This document shows, one piece after another, positions 51,984 through 60,800 of a stretch of DNA of 64,000 nt. The notes beneath the pieces are model-generated. The model saw nothing but the letters and a program-made list of their open reading frames with translations, did not search any database and was not told the DNA's origin. Numbering within the stretch: position 1 is the stretch's first letter; each line of letters begins with the position of its first letter. Source of the stretch: Arenibacter amylolyticus (lineage in GTDB: Bacteria > Bacteroidota > Bacteroidia > Flavobacteriales > Flavobacteriaceae); assembly GCF_002150785.1 (NCBI RefSeq), contig NZ_MTAZ01000008.1, positions 52,293 through 116,292 on the forward strand, in the 5' to 3' direction. Both the position numbers and the translations under genes were made by a program.

Positions 51984-52673
51984 ATGAAAGTTACTCCATC
52001 GCAAATACAAGCGCTTTACACCTTTACCCGTGACCATTTTGTGGAGCATTACGACCTACAGACCGAATTGGTAGATCATTTGAGCAATGGAATAGAAACG
52101 CAATGGCAAGAAAATCCGAACCTTGATTTTAAAGACGCCTTGAATAGGGAGTTTAAAAAATTTGGGGTTTTCGGCTTTCAAGACCTTATTACAGAACGCA
52201 CCAAAGCTATGGAAAAAAGATATTTTTCCTTTATCTGGCGTTTTTTTAAAGACTATTTTAGCTTTCCTAAAGTTGCATTAACCGTTTTCTTAATAGCACT
52301 TTGCTATACGCTATTACGACTATTACCTGCCGAAATAGGAGTTGGGGTGGTTTACGGAATTTATCTCCTATCCGTACTATTTATATTCTACAAGCTTTTT
52401 AAATTTAAAAAGCAACAAGGCGCCAAGGAAAAAAAATGGATGCTAGAAGACATGATATTTAACCAAATTGGGTATTCCAATATTGGTATACTCCCTCTAT
52501 ATTTATTCTCATGGCCTTTCAACCCTACCAACTTAGAAGCGGAGTGGTTATTAATCATTCTATCCATTGCACTCCCCTGTCTGTGCTTATTCCTCCATAT
52601 AATTGCCAACATCATCCCACAAAAAGCAGAAGAACTACTGGAGGAAACGTATCCCGAATACAGAATTGCATAA
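51984..52673 (+). CDS. HAAS-like membrane protein, second copy
   Basis: The 229-residue protein parallels its upstream neighbour: a soluble helical domain with the matching DLQTELVDHLSNGIE motif, then four membrane helices. ATG at 51984 lies 1 nt after the preceding stop; an in-frame ATG at 51957 inside the upstream gene is a possible alternative. The tandem copies probably arose by duplication and diverged strongly. Confidence 0.75.
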   Translation: MKVTPSQIQALYTFTRDHFVEHYDLQTELVDHLSNGIETQWQENPNLDFKDALNREFKKFGVFGFQDLITERTKAMEKRYFSFIWRFFKDYFSFPKVALTVFLIALCYTLLRLLPAEIGVGVVYGIYLLSVLFIFYKLFKFKKQQGAKEKKWMLEDMIFNQIGYSNIGILPLYLFSWPFNPTNLEAEWLLIILSIALPCLCLFLHIIANIIPQKAEELLEETYPEYRIA

Positions 52674-52734
52674 ATTCGCTGTAACAAATCTTATGCACTT
52701 AACACTAACCGATAAGTAATAACCAAAAACTTAT

Positions 52735-54207
52735 ATGCTAAGACACTTTATTTCCCTGGAATGGAAATCTTTTTATAGAGCTGCTTCTTTTAAAACCAAC
52801 TTGGGCATCAAAATCCTGATGTTTTTTGGGGCCATCTATTTTATGCTGGTCTTTTTAGGCATGGGCGTAGGTGCTTTCTACCTAATCAAAAAAAGCGGAT
52901 GGGGCGATCCCTTGGTGGTAGCCAATCAATTTCTGGTCTATTACCTAGTCGTAGACCTTTACCTGCGGTTTATGCTGCAAAAAATGCCCGTCACCAACAT
53001 AAAACCATTATTATACCTACCCATTAAAAAAAGTGGGATTGTTAGGTATGCCATGGGAAAAACCATCATCTCCTTCTTTAATTGGTCCCATGCATTCTTC
53101 TTCCTACCCTTTTCCGTGGTATTGTCAATGGAAGGATATCGGCCCTTAGGGACTTTCACATGGTTTTTGGGTGCTATGGCCTTGATATTGTGTAATAATT
53201 TCATCAATATCCTGATGAACAACAAGGATCAAGTTTTTTACGCCCTCCTCGCAGTGGCCACCCTCTTGGGAGCCAGTCAGTATTTTGGATTTTTCAATAT
53301 CACCCACTATACAGGACCAGTGTTGTACAGCTTGTACCACACCCCATGGACCGCCATCATCCCATGGATCCTACTAAGCTCCCTTGCCTTTATCGCTTTT
53401 AGCTACTTTAGAAATAGAATGTATCTGGATGCCGGCTTAGCTGGCAAAAAATCGGTCGCACAGACCGAGGATTACACCTGGCTGAACCGTTTTGGAAATC
53501 TGGGTACTTTTTTAAAGAACGATATTAAACTCATTAAAAGAAACAAACGCTCCAGGACTACCGTAATTATGAGCGTCCTCTTCATTTTTTACGGACTACT
53601 TTTCTTTACCAGGAGCATTGAAGCCTATGACAGTCCCGAATGGAAAATATTTGCAGGGATTTTTGTTTCCGGTGGCTTCCTATTTAGTTTTGGTCAGTTT
53701 GTTCCTAGTTGGGACAGTGCCTACTACCCCTTAATGATGAGCCAGAATATAAAATACAGGGAATACTTAAATTCCAAATGGTATTTAATGGTCATTGCCA
53801 CTATTTTAAGTACGGTTCTCGCCTCCTTTTATCTCTATTTTGGATGGGATGCTTACTTGGCAGTTGTGGCAGGCGCTATTTACAATATTGGGGTTAATTC
53901 CTATTTGGTGCTCTGGGGAGGGGCCTATATAAAAACCCCCATAGACCTAGGCTCCAATAAAAAAGCCTTTGGAGACAAGCAGGCGTTTAACTCCAAGACC
54001 CTCTTACTAACCCTCCCAAAATTAATCCTTCCCTTATTGGTATACGCCTTGGGACATTACCTAATAAGTCCTACCGCCGGCTATATTTTTGTGGTTCTGG
54101 CAGGAGTGCTTGGTTTCACCTTTAAAAACAAGGTGTTCCTTAGAATAGAACGCATCTATAAAAAAGAAAAATATAAGACGCTGGCTGCCTACAAGCAAAA
54201 AGCTTAA
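52735..54207 (+). CDS. DUF5687 ABC-type permease
   Basis: The 490-residue integral membrane protein has about a dozen helices and matches the DUF5687 family of Bacteroidota, which pairs with an ABC ATPase. It starts LRHFISLEWKSFYRAASFKTNLGIKILMF. The ATPase follows after 14 nt. It is an ABC-2-like exporter component with unknown substrate; the PadR regulator suggests a toxic or stress-linked compound. Confidence 0.87.
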   Translation: MLRHFISLEWKSFYRAASFKTNLGIKILMFFGAIYFMLVFLGMGVGAFYLIKKSGWGDPLVVANQFLVYYLVVDLYLRFMLQKMPVTNIKPLLYLPIKKSGIVRYAMGKTIISFFNWSHAFFFLPFSVVLSMEGYRPLGTFTWFLGAMALILCNNFINILMNNKDQVFYALLAVATLLGASQYFGFFNITHYTGPVLYSLYHTPWTAIIPWILLSSLAFIAFSYFRNRMYLDAGLAGKKSVAQTEDYTWLNRFGNLGTFLKNDIKLIKRNKRSRTTVIMSVLFIFYGLLFFTRSIEAYDSPEWKIFAGIFVSGGFLFSFGQFVPSWDSAYYPLMMSQNIKYREYLNSKWYLMVIATILSTVLASFYLYFGWDAYLAVVAGAIYNIGVNSYLVLWGGAYIKTPIDLGSNKKAFGDKQAFNSKTLLLTLPKLILPLLVYALGHYLISPTAGYIFVVLAGVLGFTFKNKVFLRIERIYKKEKYKTLAAYKQKA

Positions 54208-54221
54208 TAAGAAGATATTTT

Positions 54222-54944
54222 ATGATTAAGATTGAAAACCTAACCAAGGCCTATGCTAGTGCCACGGTATTGAATATAGCGGATTTAGAAATTCCCAAGG
54301 GCCAGAGTTTTGGCCTGGTAGGCAATAACGGAGCAGGAAAGACCACTCTGTTTAGCCTGATGCTAGACCTGATACAACCCACAACGGGCCACATTACCAA
54401 TAAGGAGGTGGTAGTAGACGAGAGTGAGGCATGGAAACCCTTTACATCTGCTTATATAGACGAGTCTTTTCTAATAGGCTACCTCACCCCCGAGGAGTAT
54501 TTTTATTTCATAGGGGAATTAAGGGGGCAGAACAAGGCACAGGTAGATGAGTTCCTGGCAGGTTATGAAGATTTTTTCCACGGGGAAATCCTAGGACAGA
54601 AAAAGTACTTGCGAGACCTTTCTAAAGGAAACCAGAAAAAAGTGGGCATTGTGGCCGCCTTTATTGGCAGTCCAGAGCTCATAATTTTGGATGAACCCTT
54701 CGCCAATTTAGACCCCACCACCCAAATTAGACTGAAAGGTATTATAAAGCAACTCACCCTTAACAGACAGGTGACCGTGCTAGTCTCTAGTCACGATCTT
54801 ATTCACGTCACTGAGGTTTGCGAGCGCATTGCGGTATTGCACAAAGGGGAGTTGGTGAAGGATCTAAACACCTCTACCCAAACCCTTAAAGAGCTGGAAG
54901 CCTTTTTTGGGGGCGATGGCTTGCCTACACAGGCCGTTGGCTAG
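54222..54944 (+). CDS. ABC transporter ATP-binding protein
   Basis: The 240-residue protein has Walker A GNNGAGKT (34-41), a degenerate signature LSKGNQKK (133-140), Walker B LIILDEP (153-159) and the H-loop in VSSHDL. It powers the DUF5687 permease next door. The Q-loop region is ordinary. It is the last gene of the padR unit. The hairpin at 54979-55023 follows. Confidence 0.94.
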   Translation: MIKIENLTKAYASATVLNIADLEIPKGQSFGLVGNNGAGKTTLFSLMLDLIQPTTGHITNKEVVVDESEAWKPFTSAYIDESFLIGYLTPEEYFYFIGELRGQNKAQVDEFLAGYEDFFHGEILGQKKYLRDLSKGNQKKVGIVAAFIGSPELIILDEPFANLDPTTQIRLKGIIKQLTLNRQVTVLVSSHDLIHVTEVCERIAVLHKGELVKDLNTSTQTLKELEAFFGGDGLPTQAVG

Positions 54945-54978
54945 GCAATATTTCCATCAGGAAACCATCTAAATATAA

Positions 54979-55023
54979 GGCTGCACTAGCTAATTGCCTA
55001 CATAAAGCATACGCTAGGCAGCC
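54979..55023. repeat. Hairpin downstream of ABC module
   Basis: GGCTGC-a-CTAGC (54979-54990) pairs with GCTAG-GCAGCC (55013-55023) with one bulged base and a 22-nt loop. No T-run follows, so it is at best a weak terminator. The remaining intergenic sequence to 55191 carries no confirmed gene. Confidence 0.4.
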
Positions 55024-55191
55024 ACCTCTATGATAGGCAAACATCCCCCTAATTTTAATTTTATAGTACCCCAAGATAGGATAGTCCAACAGGAACTGTC
55101 CTTCGTCATAAAATATTCCTACTTTTATCGACCAACTACATAATATTCCCGCTATTTTATAGTTTAAGAATACGTACGAATACGTTTAATT

Positions 55192-57750
55192 TTGAAGCTT
55201 CGCAATAATCTAATAATACTGGCCGTATTTGGTAGTCTGGCATTTAATGCCTGCTCTACCAAAAAGGATGCTTTGCTCAATAGAAGCTGGCATGCGCTAA
55301 ATACCCAATACAATAGCTTGTACAATGGCAATCTTGCCTTTGAGGAAGGGCGGGAGGGACTCTATGAGTCCTACCAAGACAACTACTGGGAGGTACTGCC
55401 TGTAGAACGCCTGGAAGTTACGGAAGATTTAAAATTGGATTCCGAAGACAACAACCCCAACTTTATTATTGCCGAGGAAAAAGCTACCAAAGCCATACAG
55501 AAACACAGTATGGAAATTAATAACCGGGAACGCAATCCGCAAACGGACGAAGCCTTCCTGCTTTTGGGAAAGGCCCGGTATTTTGATCAAAGGTATATGC
55601 CTGCCTTAGAGTCCTTTAATTATATTTTAAACAAATACCCGCAGAGCGATAAGCTAAACGAAGCCACTATTTGGCGCGAAAAAGTGCATATCCGCCTGGA
55701 AAACGAAGAGCTGGCCATTAAAAACCTAAAACGGCTGTTACGACAAGAGCGTCTAAAGGACCAAGAATATGCGGACACCCATGCCATGATGGCCCAGGCT
55801 TATATTAATCTCCACATACCGGATACCGCTATACAACAACTAAAAATTGCCACCGCATACACCAAAAAAAATCCTGAAAAGGGACGGTATTTATACATCA
55901 TTGGCCAGCTGTACAAACAATTAGGGTATAAGGACAGTGCCAATTATGCCTTCGATAAGGTGATTGCCTTAAACAGGAAGTCGCCCCGAGTCTATATGAT
56001 TAACGCCCACATTCAAAAAATACAGAATACGGAATTAACAGCGGATAACCGGGACGCCCTATACCAACATTTAATCCGTTTAGAGGAGAATCGGGAGAAC
56101 AGGCCCTTTTTAAATAAGATTTACAGGGAATTGGCAACATTTCATGCTGCGGAGAAATCGGATAGCTTGGCATTGGTCTACTATAATAAATCCCTAAGGG
56201 CCACTACCAATATGCCTCAACTGAACGCGTTGAACTATGAAAATCTGGCCAATTACAATTTTGACCGAAACCATTACCGACTCTCGGGAGCCTATTATGA
56301 CAGTGTATTGCAAAACCTCCCTGAAACCTCCAAGAAACACCGACAGATAAAAAAGATATTAGACAATCTGGAAGACGTTATTAAATATGAAGAGATAGCG
56401 CAGCACACAGACAGCATCATTGGATTATATGAACTCTCCATCCCAGATCGCCTTGCCTATTTTGAGTCACACATCGCCAAGCTAAAATCGGCCGCAGAAA
56501 AGGACAGAAAAAAAACTGCCCAGATGGCCAATGCAGGTTTCGAGGCGTTTTTAAAAACCAAGGGAGGCAGGGAAAACAAGGGCAAGTTCTATTTCTACAA
56601 CATCACTGCCCTTGGCTACGGCAAAAACGATTTTAGATCCAAATGGGGAACCCGCAGCTTGGAAGACGATTGGCGCTGGTCTAATAAAAACAGGGTGGCA
56701 GCCACGGAAACGATTGTTGAAGCAGGCAGTAGGGATGCAGCCCCAACCGTGGGCGCACAGGGGGAAGACCAACGGTACCAGGTATCCTATTATATGGAGC
56801 AAGTACCCACCGACGAGAATCTGATAGACAGCTTAAGGACCCAACGCAATTTTGCCAATTACCAGCTGGGACTTATCTACAAGGAAAAGTTTAAGGAAAA
56901 CGCTTTGGCAGCGGGGAAATTAGAGGATGTTTTAAGAAGGGATCCGGAAGAACGGCTCATTATTCCCAGCAAATACAATCTATATAAGATCTACGAGGAA
57001 GAAGGGAGTGCGTTGGCAGAAGACATGAGGTACAACATCATACAAAATCACCCAGAATCTCGCTATGCAGAAATACTACTAAATCCCCAAGCCATTTTGG
57101 CCCAGGATACCAATAGCCCAGAATTTGCGTATGGCCAACTATACAAACAATATCAAAGACAAGAATACCTAAAGGTCATAACCGGTGCAGAGGTTCAGAT
57201 TAACAAATACCTTGGAGACCCCATAGTTCCAAAACTAGAATTACTAAAGGCAAATTCTATTGGGAGACTACAGGGCTTTGAGGAATTTAAGGAAGCCCTC
57301 AACTATGTAGCCCTGAACTATCCCAATGCTCCCGAAGGCAAAAAAGCGCAACAGCTAGTTGCCCAGCAATTGCCCCAATTGGAAAACAAAACCTTCTCTA
57401 TGGAAACGGGAAGTAGTGGGAGCGAAAATTGGAAGGTAGTTTTCCCGCTAAAAACCAGCGATGCCAAAAAAGCGCTCCGATTAAAGGAGCTATTAGAAAA
57501 TTCCATTAAGGAATTAAGATATAGGAACAAGGTATCCTTGGATGTCTACAATTTAGAACAACTCTTCGTAGTTGTACACGGTTTTAGAGCCAAGGATTTT
57601 GCCCTAGGTTATACAGAATTGCTTCAAAAAAACAAGGATTATAGAATCGATGACGAGAATTTCGTAATTTTGTCGGCCAATTACAAAATCATCCAAGTGC
57701 ATAAGAACTTAGATGACTATTTAAAAAAAATAAAAACCCCAAAATCTTAA
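55192..57750 (+). CDS. sprE: Type IX secretion lipoprotein SprE/PorW
   Basis: The 852-residue protein begins with a lipoprotein signal (lipobox cysteine C21, FNAC) and the SprE/PorW signature RSWHALNTQYNSLYNGNLAFEEGRE, followed by many TPR-like helical repeats. SprE (PorW) is a periplasm-facing lipoprotein needed for type IX secretion and gliding. The start is the TTG at 55192; no ATG precedes C21 and the frame is closed at 55165-55167. This unusual start overlaps a -7-like TAATTTTG (55187-55194). The bactofilin gene follows 4 nt after the stop. Confidence 0.9.
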   Translation: MKLRNNLIILAVFGSLAFNACSTKKDALLNRSWHALNTQYNSLYNGNLAFEEGREGLYESYQDNYWEVLPVERLEVTEDLKLDSEDNNPNFIIAEEKATKAIQKHSMEINNRERNPQTDEAFLLLGKARYFDQRYMPALESFNYILNKYPQSDKLNEATIWREKVHIRLENEELAIKNLKRLLRQERLKDQEYADTHAMMAQAYINLHIPDTAIQQLKIATAYTKKNPEKGRYLYIIGQLYKQLGYKDSANYAFDKVIALNRKSPRVYMINAHIQKIQNTELTADNRDALYQHLIRLEENRENRPFLNKIYRELATFHAAEKSDSLALVYYNKSLRATTNMPQLNALNYENLANYNFDRNHYRLSGAYYDSVLQNLPETSKKHRQIKKILDNLEDVIKYEEIAQHTDSIIGLYELSIPDRLAYFESHIAKLKSAAEKDRKKTAQMANAGFEAFLKTKGGRENKGKFYFYNITALGYGKNDFRSKWGTRSLEDDWRWSNKNRVAATETIVEAGSRDAAPTVGAQGEDQRYQVSYYMEQVPTDENLIDSLRTQRNFANYQLGLIYKEKFKENALAAGKLEDVLRRDPEERLIIPSKYNLYKIYEEEGSALAEDMRYNIIQNHPESRYAEILLNPQAILAQDTNSPEFAYGQLYKQYQRQEYLKVITGAEVQINKYLGDPIVPKLELLKANSIGRLQGFEEFKEALNYVALNYPNAPEGKKAQQLVAQQLPQLENKTFSMETGSSGSENWKVVFPLKTSDAKKALRLKELLENSIKELRYRNKVSLDVYNLEQLFVVVHGFRAKDFALGYTELLQKNKDYRIDDENFVILSANYKIIQVHKNLDDYLKKIKTPKS

Positions 57751-57754
57751 CATC

Positions 57755-58183
57755 ATGTTTTCAGACAACAAAAAACCTCGCGTACCTAATGAACAAGGCG
57801 GACAACCTAACAGAATAGGGAGAAGCACAAAAATAAAGGGAGATATCATATCTGAAGCAGATTTTAGGATAGACGGCGAATTGGAAGGCAATATAAAAAC
57901 CACTGGAAAGGTGGTTATTGGTGCCGAAGGAATCATAAAAGGAAAAGTAGAGTGCGTACAGGCCGATATTGAGGGGAAATATGAAGGCGAACTAATTGTC
58001 ACCGAACTCCTATCCCTAAAAGCCTCCGCCGTAATAGAGGGTACGGTAAGCGTTGCAAAACTGGCTGTAGAACCAGGGGCAACTTTCAATGCCTCCTGCA
58101 CCATGAGGGGAAAAGGAGCCAAAACAGCAAACATCCCCTCCACCAACAAGGTAACAACCAATGGAACCGCAAAAATCTCCTAA
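57755..58183 (+). CDS. Bactofilin (polymer-forming cytoskeletal protein)
   Basis: The 142-residue protein has a short disordered N-terminus (RVPNEQGGQPNRIGRSTKIKG) and the beta-helical bactofilin core with repeating GELEGNIKTTGKVVIGAEGIIKG and VIEGTVSVAKLAVEPGA segments, then a low-complexity tail. Bactofilins form nucleotide-free filaments that position cell-wall or motility proteins. It overlaps atpZ by 23 nt and follows sprE closely, so the set may be co-transcribed. Confidence 0.93.
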   Translation: MFSDNKKPRVPNEQGGQPNRIGRSTKIKGDIISEADFRIDGELEGNIKTTGKVVIGAEGIIKGKVECVQADIEGKYEGELIVTELLSLKASAVIEGTVSVAKLAVEPGATFNASCTMRGKGAKTANIPSTNKVTTNGTAKIS

Positions 58184-58391
58184 AAAGAACAATGGCCTAA
58201 GAAATGCCGCAATCCTCTCCGGGGTCGCCATACAAATGGGAATCATAATTTTCCTGGCGGCCAAGGGCGGAATATGGCTGGACAACTATTTTGAAATGGA
58301 ATCTAAGACCTTTGTTATCATCCTTACCTTAGTAGGGGTGGTTGTTTCCATTTATCTTGTTATACAACAATTGAAACGCATCAATAATTAA
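58161..58391 (+). CDS. AtpZ/AtpI-type ATP synthase accessory protein
   Basis: The 76-residue protein has two membrane helices (about 15-33 and 47-67) with NAAILSGVAIQMGIIIFLAAKGG, typical of AtpZ/AtpI-like accessory proteins that assist c-ring assembly or Mg2+ uptake. The start lies inside the bactofilin gene in a different frame. A 4-TM protein follows with 1-nt overlap. Position before atpB supports the assignment. Confidence 0.85.
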   Translation: MEPQKSPKKNNGLRNAAILSGVAIQMGIIIFLAAKGGIWLDNYFEMESKTFVIILTLVGVVVSIYLVIQQLKRINN

Positions 58392-58789
58392 TGTTTAAAA
58401 AAAATCTCCTTCACCGTTTTTATTTCACCCTGTTCTTATCATACCTTCTCGTATTTGGGCTACACTTATTAATATTATACGCGCTGGGCCTTCCCCTTAC
58501 GGATCATAAGATTTTATTAGCCTATGGGGTCAACATCATAATGGCGGTTGCCATTTTCTCTATCCTTTACATCTTTAGGGAACCCTTTAAGGACCAATTG
58601 GGATTTTTATACTTGGCGGGAAGTATGTTAAAGTTTGTGGTCTTTTTTATTGTCTTTTACCCCGATTATAAGCTAGATGGTGAAATGGAGACTATAGAAT
58701 TTTCGGCCTTCTTTGTCCCTTATGTCGTAGGTCTCATAGTAGAAACCCTTTATACAGCCAAAATCCTGAACTCCATCAATAATTCTTAA
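58391..58789 (+). CDS. 4-TM protein in AtpI position (DUF6168-like)
   Basis: The 132-residue product has four membrane helices and a short basic start (FKKNLLHRF). It sits between AtpZ and subunit a, the location of the AtpI-type protein in many bacteria. The family resembles DUF6168, known in flavobacteria, without proven function. It overlaps atpZ by 1 nt. Confidence 0.78.
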   Translation: MFKKNLLHRFYFTLFLSYLLVFGLHLLILYALGLPLTDHKILLAYGVNIIMAVAIFSILYIFREPFKDQLGFLYLAGSMLKFVVFFIVFYPDYKLDGEMETIEFSAFFVPYVVGLIVETLYTAKILNSINNS

Positions 58790-58859
58790 CACATCAAGTG
58801 TTTTCCGGACCTCATTAAAATAAACCGGCCAATGCTTTTTTCTTTTTTAAATAAAAGCG

Positions 58860-58867
58860 TACATTTG
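58860..58867 (+). promoter_or_regulatory. Possible internal promoter before atpB
   Basis: TACATTTG matches the -7 consensus, 34 nt before the atpB start. No clear TTG is found. It may allow the core ATP synthase genes to be transcribed separately from sprE/bactofilin. Confidence 0.4.
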
Positions 58868-58901
58868 CACGGATTTTTCGAGACCGATATTTTTAAGCGA
58901 T

Positions 58902-59978
58902 ATGCAAAAACCTTTTTACGTCAGATTTCTTTTAGTCGCCACTTTCCTTCTGGGATTCACTGCTTTCGCACAAGATGAGGACGCTTCGTCCGGAAATGAG
59001 CAAGGAAGTGTAAAGGCAGAAATTAAAGAATTCATTGCGCACCACTTATTGGATTCGCACGATTTTACCCTCTTCACGATTGATGAAGAGAAGAATACGC
59101 ATTTTGGCTTTCCGCTGCCCGTAATTATATGGGACGATGGCTTAAAGGTATTTATGTCCTCTAAATTTGACCATGGGCAGTCTGTGGCCGAGGTAGATGG
59201 GAACTACTACGCCCTGTACCACGGGAAAATAGTTAAAACCGACGCCCAGGGAACCATCAATTATGATGAGGAAGGACATGCTACCAATGCAAAGCCCTTG
59301 GATTTTTCCATCACCAAAAACGTGGTATTCATCATTGCGGTCTCGCTCCTAATGATCTTTATGTTCAGAAAAATGGCCAAATCCTACAGTGGCAGCATGC
59401 TGCCTAAGGGGATTGGACGTGGTTTGGAGCCAATTATCCTGTACATCCGTGACGACATTGCTATTCCCAATATCGGTGAAAAGCATTATAAAAAATACAT
59501 GGGATATTTATTGACCGTGTTTTTCTTTATCTGGATTATTAACCTTTTAGGTCTATCGCCTCTAGGTGTAAACGTTACCAACAACATTGCGGTAACCCTT
59601 TGCTTGGCATTGTTCACCTATTTCATCACTGCTTTTACAGCCAACAAGAATTACTGGAAACACATCTTTTGGATGCCAGACGTTCCTGTATTCATGAAGA
59701 TCGTATTGGCTCCGATAGAACTGCTAGGAACCTTTATTAAGCCCTTCTCCCTCATGATTCGTTTATACGCGAACATTACAGCTGGGCATTTAATTTTAAT
59801 GAGTATCCTAGGGATGATGTTTATCTTTAAAACCTGGATAGGAAGTTCTATGTCCTTTGTTTTGGCAAGTGCACTTTCTTTCTTGGAATTATTGGTAGCC
59901 GCCCTACAAGCGTATATATTCACCATGCTATCTGCCCTGTATTTTGGAATGGCAGTAGAGGAGCATGACGATCACTAA
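58902..59978 (+). CDS. atpB: ATP synthase F0 subunit a
   Basis: The 358-residue protein has an N-terminal signal peptide (about 1-23) and a long soluble extension to about residue 135, a Bacteroidota trait, before the five-helix F0 domain. The essential stator arginine is R287 in LMIRLYANITAGH. Subunit a forms the half-channels through which H+ reach the c ring. It is followed by atpE after 33 nt. Confidence 0.95.
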   Translation: MQKPFYVRFLLVATFLLGFTAFAQDEDASSGNEQGSVKAEIKEFIAHHLLDSHDFTLFTIDEEKNTHFGFPLPVIIWDDGLKVFMSSKFDHGQSVAEVDGNYYALYHGKIVKTDAQGTINYDEEGHATNAKPLDFSITKNVVFIIAVSLLMIFMFRKMAKSYSGSMLPKGIGRGLEPIILYIRDDIAIPNIGEKHYKKYMGYLLTVFFFIWIINLLGLSPLGVNVTNNIAVTLCLALFTYFITAFTANKNYWKHIFWMPDVPVFMKIVLAPIELLGTFIKPFSLMIRLYANITAGHLILMSILGMMFIFKTWIGSSMSFVLASALSFLELLVAALQAYIFTMLSALYFGMAVEEHDDH

Positions 59979-60011
59979 AAGTAGAATGTTTAATAATTAA
60001 TTATATATATT

Positions 60012-60203
60012 ATGGAAATCCCAACTATTTTAGGAGCTGGATTAATCGTTGTTGGTGCCGCTTTTGGTATCGGTAAAATTGGTAGTTCTGCTATGGATGC
60101 TATCGCGCGTCAGCCTGAGGCTTCTGGTAAGATTCAAACAGCAATGTTGATTGCTGCGGCTCTTATTGAAGGTATCGGTTTTGCAGCGTTGTTCGCAGCC
60201 TAA
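60012..60203 (+). CDS. atpE: ATP synthase F0 subunit c
   Basis: The 63-residue hairpin protein has two membrane helices, the RQP loop (33-35) and the ion-binding glutamate E53 (LIEGIGFA). The residues around E53 lack the Gln/Thr/Ser ligands of Na+ enzymes, so it is probably H+-driven. At 63 residues it is short compared with E. coli (79) but not unusual in flavobacteria. A strong hairpin follows, before atpF. Confidence 0.95.
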   Translation: MEIPTILGAGLIVVGAAFGIGKIGSSAMDAIARQPEASGKIQTAMLIAAALIEGIGFAALFAA

Positions 60204-60214
60204 TCAAACAAAGA

Positions 60215-60249
60215 AACAGCTATAACGGTTGGTTATAGCTGTTCTTTTT
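60215..60249 (+). terminator. Hairpin between atpE and atpF
   Basis: AACAGCTATAAC (60215-60226) and GTTATAGCTGTT (60232-60243) pair perfectly over 12 bp with a 5-nt loop and are followed by CTTTTT. It looks like a partial terminator or 3'-end stabiliser that could keep subunit c in excess over downstream subunits. Confidence 0.75.
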
Positions 60250-60290
60250 ACCAAATTAATTATTACACGTATCTATCATAATATTACAAC

Positions 60291-60791
60291 ATGGAAAAAT
60301 TAATAGAACAGTTTTCATTTGGATTGTTTTTTTGGCAATTATTATTGCTTGTAATACTGTTGCTTGTCTTAAGAAAAGTTGCATGGAGACCTATTCTTAA
60401 TGCTATTGAAGCGAGGGAATCTGGCATAAAGGATGCATTAGAGGCAGCAGAGAATGCCAAAAAGGAAATGCAAAATGTTACTGCAGATAGTGAGCGTCTG
60501 TTACAGGAAGCTCGCATGGAGCGCGATGGCATGATTAAAGAGGCTCGCGAGATGAAGGAGAAGATTGTTGCCGATGCAAAAGCTTTGGCACAGGTAGAGG
60601 CAGAAAATATGATTAGTCAGGCCAAAACCGCCATTGAAGGTGAAAAGAAAGCTGCCGTTGCCGAAATTAAAGATCAAGTGGCTACCCTATCTTTGGAAAT
60701 TGCCGAGAAGGTAATAAAAGGACAGATTTCCGATTCTGGGAAGCAATTGAAGTTGGTAGAAGAAATGGTAGGGGATATTAAGCTTAACTAA
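60291..60791 (+). CDS. atpF: ATP synthase F0 subunit b
   Basis: The 166-residue protein has one N-terminal membrane helix (about 10-30) and a long charged, alanine-rich coiled coil, the normal b-subunit stalk that links F0 to F1. It lies between atpE and atpH with a 9-nt gap to atpH. Nothing unusual is apparent. Confidence 0.94.
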   Translation: MEKLIEQFSFGLFFWQLLLLVILLLVLRKVAWRPILNAIEARESGIKDALEAAENAKKEMQNVTADSERLLQEARMERDGMIKEAREMKEKIVADAKALAQVEAENMISQAKTAIEGEKKAAVAEIKDQVATLSLEIAEKVIKGQISDSGKQLKLVEEMVGDIKLN

Positions 60792-60800
60792 GGGTAAAAA

